Shown in pieces: positions 1-6,200 of a DNA stretch of 7,650 nucleotides. This DNA comes from Cyanobacteria bacterium UBA3803 (lineage in GTDB: Bacteria > Cyanobacteriota > Vampirovibrionia > Gastranaerophilales > Gastranaerophilaceae). The DNA is taken from assembly GCA_002369055.1 (NCBI GenBank), contig DFEL01000130.1:1-7650 (forward strand), in the 5' to 3' direction. How positions within the stretch are numbered: position 1 is the first letter of the stretch; each line of letters begins with the position of its first letter. The position numbers were made by a program, and so were the translations under genes. Under the pieces are notes generated by a model. That model searched no databases and was not told the origin of the DNA. It was given only the letters and a program-made list of their open reading frames with translations.

Positions 1-63
1 TGCTGCTTTTTGAGAAACTTTTGCTTTTTTTGAAACTTCTTTTACTAATTCTTCTTTGTTCAT
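1..63 (-). CDS. hup: DNA-binding protein HU, N-terminal fragment (cut by window edge)
   Basis: Only the first 21 codons are in the window. The translation begins MNKEELVKEVSKKAK and continues VSQKAA, which is the characteristic first helix of the HU/IHF family (compare MNK.ELV..VA.KAGLSKK.A). HU is a small (about 90 aa) dimeric nucleoid protein that bends and compacts DNA without strict sequence preference. The ATG at 63-61 is preceded by a purine-rich Shine-Dalgarno (AGGAAAGGGG, positions 70-79) at good spacing, which fixes the start. It has its own likely promoter about 90 nt upstream and appears to be transcribed separately from the SpoIID-like gene. The beta-arm and C-terminal half lie outside the window, so HU and IHF subtypes cannot be told apart, but the N-terminus favours HU. 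Confidence 0.88.
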   Translation of the reverse strand, partial: MNKEELVKEVSKKAKVSQKAA

Positions 64-154
64 TTTAAACCCCTTTCCTGTAAATTATGAACTATACTTG
101 CATCCTGCTTAATTACATGCCCGTAATCCATACAAGACGCTTATTACAAATCCC

Positions 155-182
155 ATTATACACATAAAAGCAATTTTTACAA
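155..182 (-). promoter_or_regulatory. Predicted sigma-70-type promoter of the HU gene
   Basis: Read on the minus strand there is a perfect -10 hexamer TATAAT (160-155). Sixteen nt upstream of it is a -35-like TTGTAA (182-177), matching TTGACA at 4 of 6 positions. The expected start of transcription is near position 148, giving an HU leader of about 85 nt. A-tract-rich DNA directly upstream (185-220) could act as an UP element. This is pattern recognition only; the strength and the exact start site are inferred. Confidence 0.55.
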
Positions 183-184
183 GC

Positions 185-220
185 ATTGTAACGTATTTTT
201 TATTTAAAAATCTTTACAAT
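185..220. repeat. Nested A/T-rich inverted repeat upstream of the HU promoter
   Basis: The outer arms are ATTGTAA (185-191) and TTACAAT (214-220). The inner arms are ATTTTT (195-200) and AAAAAT (206-211). Together they give 13 potential base pairs with a 3/2-nt internal loop and a 5-nt apical loop. The repeat lies 3' of the SpoIID-like gene and ends two bases short of the -35 element of the HU promoter. It could be an operator, an UP-element-like A-tract region, or a poor transcript-end hairpin. It lacks a GC-rich stem and a following T run, so I do not call it a terminator. Confidence 0.4.
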
Positions 221-252
221 TAGCGAGTTTTGACATTTTATTAATATAAAAT

Positions 253-1119
253 TTATCTTATTCTGGCAAAAGTAATATTTTTATAAAAATATTGCAAAAT
301 CTGATAACCATAATATCCTTGTTTTGCAAGGTTGTTGGCACCATGTTGTGACATACCGACACCATGACCGTTCTTTTTTACATTTCCGTCAAAGGATGGT
401 ACAGACCTTACATAAGGTAAATCTCTACTCCAAACTTGCCCTGCTGTAACTGTTTGTCCCCCTGCTGATGCCGAGTAATATGCCGGAATTATTTTTGCAT
501 CATATAAAATTACTATACCTTCTGTATCTTTTACCGCCTGATCAGTATTATCTGTTTCGGCAGAAGCACCGTTATATGCCTGGTCTTCAGGTGTATCTTT
601 TAAATCATATCCGTATTTACCACGTTTTCCTAAGTTTGCATAAGCATAACTTCTTGCTGCAACCGCTTGTGCCTTATGTGCTTCAAAAGCCCAACTTGAA
701 GGCATTTCCGAAGGAACTACACCTCTCAAATAATCTTCCATATCAAGTTTATTTATTAAAACCAATGCACCATTTATATTTTTAACAATAAAAATACCTC
801 TATACCACTTGCTTTTTGCACTTACATACCCGTCATAAGCAGGTCGTACCGCTATTTCGTCCGTATCTAAACTGTAATATTTTCCACCTATTTTTATTAA
901 TATATTATTGCTATCCGCACGAAATTCATAATTACGCATCGGGTCAAGCATGTATATTGTTTTATTTGTTCTTGAGTTTATTACTGGAGCATAAGTCGAT
1001 GTTCCTAAACGTAAAGAAGATACATTTGTTATCAAACCGATTTTTATGTCATGAGCCAAAACCGGCTGAATAAAAACCAGCATAAATAAACAAACTATTA
1101 CAATTCCGACCTTTTTCAT
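253..1119 (-). CDS. Exported SpoIID/LytB-domain protein, putative peptidoglycan lytic transglycosylase
   Basis: A 288-residue protein with a clear signal peptide: KK at 2-3, a hydrophobic core at about 4-19, and a likely cleavage after VLA at 22. Residues 23-105 look like a beta-rich N-terminal region. The SpoIID domain begins near 107 and carries MEDYLRGVVPSEMP (127-140), then HKAQAVAARSYA (148-159), DQAYNG (179-184), YYSASAGG (214-221), and the signature GHGVGMSQHGA (251-261). SpoIID enzymes cleave glycan strands from which stem peptides have been removed. The catalytic Glu is known to lie in the SEMP motif, here E138. The protein is shorter than B. subtilis SpoIID (about 340 aa, from memory) because the stretch between PYVRSVP (235-241) and GHGVGMSQ is only about 10 residues. 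The start is supported by GAGGAT (1136-1131) 11 nt upstream and by the signal peptide. It is probably co-transcribed with the two paralogous genes upstream. SpoIID-domain proteins are widespread outside spore formers, so this gene alone does not indicate sporulation. Confidence 0.88.
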   Translation of the reverse strand: MKKVGIVIVCLFMLVFIQPVLAHDIKIGLITNVSSLRLGTSTYAPVINSRTNKTIYMLDPMRNYEFRADSNNILIKIGGKYYSLDTDEIAVRPAYDGYVSAKSKWYRGIFIVKNINGALVLINKLDMEDYLRGVVPSEMPSSWAFEAHKAQAVAARSYAYANLGKRGKYGYDLKDTPEDQAYNGASAETDNTDQAVKDTEGIVILYDAKIIPAYYSASAGGQTVTAGQVWSRDLPYVRSVPSFDGNVKKNGHGVGMSQHGANNLAKQGYYGYQILQYFYKNITFARIR

Positions 1120-1152
1120 GATTTATAACTATCCTCGACAGTATTATAAATC
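1120..1152 (-). promoter_or_regulatory. Inverted repeat at the SpoIID-like gene start with the Shine-Dalgarno in its loop
   Basis: Perfect 9-nt arms GATTTATAA (1120-1128) and TTATAAATC (1144-1152) flank a 15-nt spacer. The repeat abuts the ATG (1119-1117), and the spacer holds the ribosome-binding site GAGGAT (minus strand, 1136-1131). In the mRNA this would form a mostly A-U hairpin presenting the Shine-Dalgarno in its loop. It could equally be a dyad operator in DNA. No T run follows, so it is not a terminator of the gene before it. The symmetry is visible directly; the function is not known. Confidence 0.4.
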
Positions 1153-1171
1153 AAAACAGTTAAAAAGTTAA

Positions 1172-1768
1172 TTATGCTTGTTTTTTATCTTCTTCGTATG
1201 GCTTAATGCCTAATTTATCACAAATCCAGCCACCTGCTTTTCTTGCATATTTAGGTGCGTAAATTGTTGCTAATGAATATCCTACACCAACAATCAATGC
1301 AGGTAATTGTCCCATGCCTTTTGTATTTTTAGAAAAATCACCAACTTTTTGAGCAACTGAATTTAAACATTTTGTATTTTTAACAATTTCCGGAGCAGTA
1401 TGTAACATAAAATGTTTTGCTGCAAATTTAGCACCCCAGCCTAAAGTTTCTTCAATACCTTTTCTTAATGGTGAACTTGATTGGAAAACTTGAACTGCTG
1501 ATTTGCACATTCCGATTTCGTCACCTTGTCTTGCAACATTAACAAACAAATTAACATTCTTTAAAGAGTCGCTGTTTTCTGAGGCTTTTGTAAATGAATC
1601 AACAACACCTTTTGCTGCTGTACCCCAACCATTATCAATCTTAGCAAGTTTTTCAGTAACCTTAACCGCATTACCTACTGCACAGAAAGTTGCTAATTTA
1701 TCACCTTTAGCGGCTTTCTTTAAATTTCTTACTAATGATATTGACTCTGATATATAATTTGATGACAT
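1172..1768 (-). CDS. Conserved-looking protein of unknown function, paralog of the preceding gene
   Basis: 198 residues; I do not recognise the family. It is clearly related to the 211-residue protein encoded just upstream (1789-2424). The N-termini align over about 40 residues with nearly half identical (NY.S..ISLV.N..KA..G..L, then VG.A.K...KLA). The C-termini share PA..GV followed by RKAG.W..DKLG (176-187). No signal peptide is visible. Residues 155-170 (LPALIVGVGYSLATIY) are the only markedly hydrophobic stretch and might contact or enter a membrane. The rest is alanine- and lysine-rich and probably mostly helical, ending in a charged tail EEDKKQA. It contains cysteines C29, C88, C134 and C183 but no metal-binding pattern. 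The Shine-Dalgarno is weak (AAAAGG, 1787-1782, 13 nt from ATG). The 20-nt gap to the upstream gene points to one transcript, and the SpoIID-like gene follows after 52 nt. No function is proposed. Confidence 0.8.
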   Translation of the reverse strand: MSSNYISESISLVRNLKKAAKGDKLATFCAVGNAVKVTEKLAKIDNGWGTAAKGVVDSFTKASENSDSLKNVNLFVNVARQGDEIGMCKSAVQVFQSSSPLRKGIEETLGWGAKFAAKHFMLHTAPEIVKNTKCLNSVAQKVGDFSKNTKGMGQLPALIVGVGYSLATIYAPKYARKAGGWICDKLGIKPYEEDKKQA

Positions 1769-1788
1769 TTTATTGATTTAACCTTTTT

Positions 1789-2424
1789 CTATCCGAAATA
1801 ATATTTTTGATATTCGCCGTTTGAGTTTTTGTGATTGTCAGGCGGATCTGATTTTGCAAGTCCTAACTTATCTGCTACCCAACTTCCTGCTTTTCTGAAT
1901 GCTGCTGACCCTAACATTGAACCTGCTGTAAATGCAACACCGTAAACTATTGCAGGTATAACTTTAAATGGCCCGCCTTTTGCATTGCAGAACTTAACCA
2001 TTGCATCATTTGCTTGTTTTATACCTTGTATATTTGCTATGCTTTTGGCATGCTTAATCATTGCACCTTCTACAATCAACATGCCTGCAAAATCACTACC
2101 TTCTTCTAACAAAGCTCTTGCAGGAGTTTCAGATTTCAAAACTCTTATACCTGCACAAATACCTGAAATAGGGTCTGTATTTCTGCAAAGTTTAACACCT
2201 GTTCTTACAGCCTGACCTATTTTACTTCCTTTTGTAACATTATCAAATGTATCAACTATTGTTGAACAAAGTTTCGTTGTTGCTTCAGTTCCTTGACCTG
2301 ATGCAAGTTTTGTTATCAATTTTGACGCATGACCAACTGTCGAAGCATGTCTTAAAATATTTCCATCTTTAGCCTTTTGATAGTTACCAACTAAAGATAT
2401 TATTGATGATACGTAATTTGCCAT
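1789..2424 (-). CDS. Conserved-looking protein of unknown function, first of a tandem paralogous pair
   Basis: 211 residues, unrecognised, homologous along its length to the 198-residue product of the next gene. Shared landmarks are NYVSSIISLVGN (3-14), VGHASKLITKLAS (30-42), VDTF (57-60), a central R-x2-D-x-I with a nearby Cys (81-90), S-x2-P-x-R followed by EE (98-108), PAIVYGV (157-163), and FRKAGSWVADKLGL (176-189). The tail after residue 190 is unique to this copy: polar, Asn-rich, ending in EYQKYYFG. No signal peptide is seen; residues 154-172 form a hydrophobic, glycine-containing segment. The ATG is supported by alignment with the paralog rather than by its ribosome site, since AAGGA lies only one base from the start codon. 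It is probably the first gene of a three-gene unit ending with the SpoIID-like enzyme. Divergence between the copies suggests an old duplication or a larger family. Confidence 0.8.
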   Translation of the reverse strand: MANYVSSIISLVGNYQKAKDGNILRHASTVGHASKLITKLASGQGTEATTKLCSTIVDTFDNVTKGSKIGQAVRTGVKLCRNTDPISGICAGIRVLKSETPARALLEEGSDFAGMLIVEGAMIKHAKSIANIQGIKQANDAMVKFCNAKGGPFKVIPAIVYGVAFTAGSMLGSAAFRKAGSWVADKLGLAKSDPPDNHKNSNGEYQKYYFG

Positions 2425-2467
2425 TTCCTTACACTAATAAATCTAACTTATGTACCTACACATATTT

Positions 2468-2505
2468 AAAAAGTCCCTAAAAGCATGAAAATTGCTTATT
2501 TTTAG
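2468..2505 (-). terminator. Weak candidate terminator after the nuclease gene
   Basis: On the minus strand, an imperfect stem (five pairs AAGCA/TGCTT plus four more beyond a 4-nt bulge, 7-nt loop) is followed after four bases by TTTTT (2472-2468). It lies about 60 nt after the nuclease stop codon, where the thrS-helicase-nuclease transcript could end. The stem is short and A/U-rich and the T run is displaced, so this is tentative. Confidence 0.2.
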
Positions 2506-2531
2506 ACATTTTATTAACTTTTGTAACATAA

Positions 2532-2566
2532 AGTATACTACTCTAGTAACATTTTTATTATATCAA
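2532..2566 (-). promoter_or_regulatory. Candidate promoter region for the tandem paralog / SpoIID-like unit
   Basis: The 138-nt gap 2425-2562 is the only space upstream of the paralog pair. Minus-strand hexamers include TTGATA (2566-2561, 5 of 6 to the -35 consensus), TATAAT (2562-2557) and TATACT (2537-2532). No pair has ideal spacing: TTGATA and TATACT are 23 nt apart, and TATAAT has only a poor TTGCAT upstream at 16 nt, inside the nuclease gene. GTAACAT also occurs twice here (2523-2529 and 2546-2552). A promoter is plausible from context, but its exact position is not resolved. Confidence 0.3.
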
Positions 2567-3201
2567 TTTTTCTTGCAAATGCAATAATAGTCACAGTTAC
2601 ACTTATTATTTTTTAACACTTTTTTAGGTAAAATTTGTATTGTATTTATTTCGTTTAATATTTTTTTCAATTTTTCTTTGTATATTAATTTTAAATTTTC
2701 CGAAAATTTTATAGATTTTTCTTTATTATTTTTCAAATCTATATATATAAATGTCAATGAATCATATTTTTTTATAATTTTATCCGCACAAAGCAAATAT
2801 ACCATTGTTTGATAGTCATATTCAGGATTTTGCGGAATTGCACCCGTTTTGTAATCTAAAATATAATAGTCATCATTATTTTTTACTAAAGCATCAAGAC
2901 GACCGCCGACCCAATTGTTTTCAAGTTTGCAAGATAATTGATACTCACTACTTACAACTTCATATTTAAAATATTTTATATTTTTTAAATAATTCCAAAT
3001 ATTTTGTTCTTCATTGGTCAACGAGTTTTCAAATTTAGAAATATCATAGCCTTTCAAATAATAATTTGCCATAGCATGAATATTTTTACCTTTTGCATAA
3101 ATATATTTGTTTTGAGGTAGATTAATTTTATCCGAATAAATATAAACAAATTTTTGCGGACATTCTTCAAAAGTTTTCAACATTGCAGGAGATATTATCA
3201 T
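2563..3201 (-). CDS. PD-(D/E)XK nuclease of the RecB/AddB/Cas4-like family, probable helicase partner
   Basis: 212 residues. The expected order of RecB-type nuclease motifs is visible: an N-terminal FEECPQKF (11-18), GKNIHAM with H42, a core E86 after a beta strand, GGRLDALV with D103, ILDYKTG with D116 and K118 (the D-x-K catalytic pair), and a Q-x3-Y motif (Q131-Y135). The C-terminal cysteines 201, 203, 207 and 209, together with C14, resemble the four-Cys iron-sulfur cluster of AddB and Cas4. Spacing of the last two canonical positions (C203-x5-C209) fits, but the preceding spacing is one residue short. The product is likely a metal-dependent DNA nuclease acting at DNA ends. The start codon overlaps the helicase stop as ATGA, and a strong AAAGGAG lies 7 nt upstream, so co-expression with the helicase is very likely. 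No CRISPR array or cas gene is nearby, so a repair role is favoured over Cas4. Confidence 0.85.
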   Translation of the reverse strand: MIISPAMLKTFEECPQKFVYIYSDKINLPQNKYIYAKGKNIHAMANYYLKGYDISKFENSLTNEEQNIWNYLKNIKYFKYEVVSSEYQLSCKLENNWVGGRLDALVKNNDDYYILDYKTGAIPQNPEYDYQTMVYLLCADKIIKKYDSLTFIYIDLKNNKEKSIKFSENLKLIYKEKLKKILNEINTIQILPKKVLKNNKCNCDYYCICKKN

Positions 3202-6200
3202 TTTGATACTCCTTTCAACAATTTTTCAAAAATTATATTCGGAGTTTGTTGTTGAACTTTACCATAAGTTTTTGTTTCTTTTGCAACAGTAAAGGTTATT
3301 TGCATCTTTGCCCTTGTAATTGCAACATATAACAATCGCAAATTTTCTGCTATCTGTTCTTTTTTCAAGTCAGTTTCTGATTTGCACTTGTAACACGGAT
3401 TTAATTGTCTTATTTGTTCTATAAAATCAGAGTTTTTCTTTAATTCCATCTGTTTTATATCAAATGGAAGTGATTTTTCCGTTAATTCCGGAATAAAAAC
3501 ATAATCAAACTCATCACCCTTTGATTTATGATACGTCATTACTTGAATTTTACCTTCTAAAAATTCTCTGTCTGATTCATCTTCTTCGGAGAAAAATTTA
3601 AAACCACTTAAATTTGGTCGTTTTGCAAGAGCATCCAGTTTTTCTAAAATGCTTGTAAAATCTTTATTTGAAGATGATAGCCTTTTAATAAGCGTTGAAA
3701 TCAAATATACATTTGATTTTTCAATGTCGCTTTTGTGGTAATTTAGTCCTATTTTTACTGCAAGTTCTTCTATTGGAACATAAGAAAAGCTTAGCCAATA
3801 TACTACATCCCAGTAGTAAGTTGCCAAATCAATATTCATTTCATCAACATCTGATAAAACAAAAGGTTGTTCAAGATTTCTTATTTCTACTTGCAAACGA
3901 GGTTTATAAAAACCATTTTCGGCAAGAATTTCGTACGAACTTGCAATAACCTCATTATCAAAAGGAGATTCTATCATTTTCAAAACCGCATAAATTGTTC
4001 TGTACACATTTTTTTGAGCCAAACACTCTGAACGTGAAATGCTTTTAAATCCTGAATTTGTAACAAAAGAAAGCCAGTTTCCTACCTGATAATTACTGCG
4101 TAAAAGAATACCTATTGTCGCTTTTGGATTTTTTGTCAGAATATCTTTTATTTGTTTTATAATATAATTTTTTTCTGCAAAACCGTTTTCAAAGATAAAA
4201 GATTTCACAGCCTTTTCAGATATTGGATTTTTAGATTCAACAGGCTTCATAAAAATTCTGTAAAAAGCATTTTTATATTCTTCTTTCTTTTCTGCCATTA
4301 TTATCAGATTATTTGCAAGCTTCCAAACATCGTGACAACAACGTTGAGAGCAGTCCATTTCAACACTTTGACTTTCTTTTATAAATTTTCTAAATCCATC
4401 CGTATCCGCATTTGAAAAAGTTGTTGTAATTGCTTGATTTATATCACCGCAACGAATTAAATTTTTGTTTTTTGAACTTAAAAGTCCGATTAATTGTTGC
4501 TGAATAGAAGATGAATCTTGTGCTTCATCTTCTATTATATATTTACATATATCCTGATAATGATTCAATATATCTTCATTTTCTTTTAACAATTTTACGG
4601 ATGATAACAGCATATCATCATAATCTATAAGATTTTGTGCAATCAATTCGCTTTGATACTTATTATAAAAATCTATAAATTTCTTAATTTTTAAATTTCC
4701 ATTTTCCTTTGGTAAAACACCGCCCCCGAGTTTAAAAACAGATATTGCCCTATCATAATCTTCAATTTCGTACTTACTTAATTTTAATTCTTTTGCGACT
4801 CTTTGTACAATCCCCCCTCTTTGAGAATCATCACAAATTTCAAAATCTGATGAAAAACCAAGACGTTCAAAATTGGAATTATCCTTTAAAATTCTAAGTG
4901 CCAAACCATGAATTGTACTTATATTTGGCAATTTTGAATTTTCGGTATTTATACTTTTAATTCTTTCTCTAAAGTTTCTTGCTGCAGATTCCATGTAAGT
5001 TAAAACAAATATATTTTCAGGATTTATACCTTCATTTAAAAGTTTTATAATTAAAGCAAGTAAAATTGTGGTTTTCCCCGCTCCCGGAACAGCCGAAATT
5101 GCCATTTTTCCGCCTTTATACTCTAAAACAGGTTTTTGGTCATTGCGGGGTGTAAATTTAAACGAAGTCGATTTACTTTGTTCTTCATTCTGCTTTAAAT
5201 ATTGTTCTATTCCGCCAAAATTTTCTATACCCGAACCATCAAAAAGACTTGAATATGTGTATATATACTCCTTTGTACAAAGAGTTAATTTTCTTAAAAC
5301 TCTTGCCGTTTTTTGTCTTGCAAGCGTAATATCATCTTCTATTGTATATTTGTCTTTATTCCAATCCGCTTGAAATACCCAAGCATTATAAAGAGGCCCT
5401 GTATCACTTTTAACCCATTCGGAAGATGATACATCTAGCCATAATTGAAATTTTGTTTTTATTTGATTATCTATAATTTTTTGAGGAGTTGCTATGATTA
5501 AATCTGTTTCTCCTATTTCCATTGTTGAATAAGGATTTTCGGCAATAACCGAATTTTCTATCTGCAAAATTACATTTACTTTATCCAAGCCTGTACCAAA
5601 AACATCTTCAAAATCTTGTAATTCTTTTATAAAAAATGAAAATTTGTTTATTTCATTTTTTGTTGCCATACGAAAATCAAAAATTTCATTATATATTTTA
5701 TAAACTTGTTCTGATAGTCTTAAATTACTATTTTTAAGTGCTTCTACAAGAAATTTGAATTTTGAATATTTTTCTGTGTAATCAGAATGATTAAATTCAT
5801 AATCAATAAGTTTTTTGTTTTTGGAAAACTGCTCTAATATTGCTTTACAATGCCTTATTGGAATTTCTAAAATATCTGATAAGATTATCCTCAAATCGTA
5901 TTCTGTAAGATTATTTTTTAAATCAGTATTTAATTTTAAAATAGTTAAAGCTGAATGAACATAAGGATTTTGAATTAATTTTTCATTGCCTGACAGAAAC
6001 AACAAATTTGCATTTTTAACATTTTCTCTTAAAGAAAATTTGAGCATGTCATCAATTATTGGTGTAACAATTGCAATATCAGACGGGTAAAAACCTTTTT
6101 GTAAAATATCTTTTACTCTTAGAATAGCCAAATCAATCATAGAAGCACGTTTTGAAGGTGAAATACAAGAAAAATATTTTAAGTTTGAATTTTTACCAAG

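Noticed and set aside
235..252. Inverted repeat ATTTTAT-TAAT-ATAAAAT directly after the SpoIID-like stop codon, considered as a terminator.
   Set aside because: The stem is pure A/T with 7 pairs and is not followed by a T run on the minus strand, so it is too weak for intrinsic termination.
230..258. A perfect TTGACA on the plus strand at 230-235.
   Set aside because: No acceptable -10 lies 16-18 nt downstream (TTATCT at 253-258), and there is no plus-strand gene to serve; it would only run antisense into the SpoIID-like gene.
253..1119. The SpoIID-like gene taken as evidence that the organism forms spores.
   Set aside because: SpoIID/LytB-domain proteins occur widely in non-sporulating bacteria, including Cyanobacteria, and no other sporulation gene is visible here.
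2563..3201. The nuclease considered as Cas4 of a CRISPR-Cas system.
   Set aside because: No repeat array or other cas gene is present in the window, and the gene overlaps a helicase of the UvrD/AddA type, which fits DNA repair better.
468..5373. Several open frames of about 75-105 codons on the plus strand (for example 468-785, 816-1073, 1503-1757, 5068-5373).
   Set aside because: All lie wholly inside well-supported minus-strand genes, have unlikely compositions, and show no recognisable motifs. They are antisense shadows.
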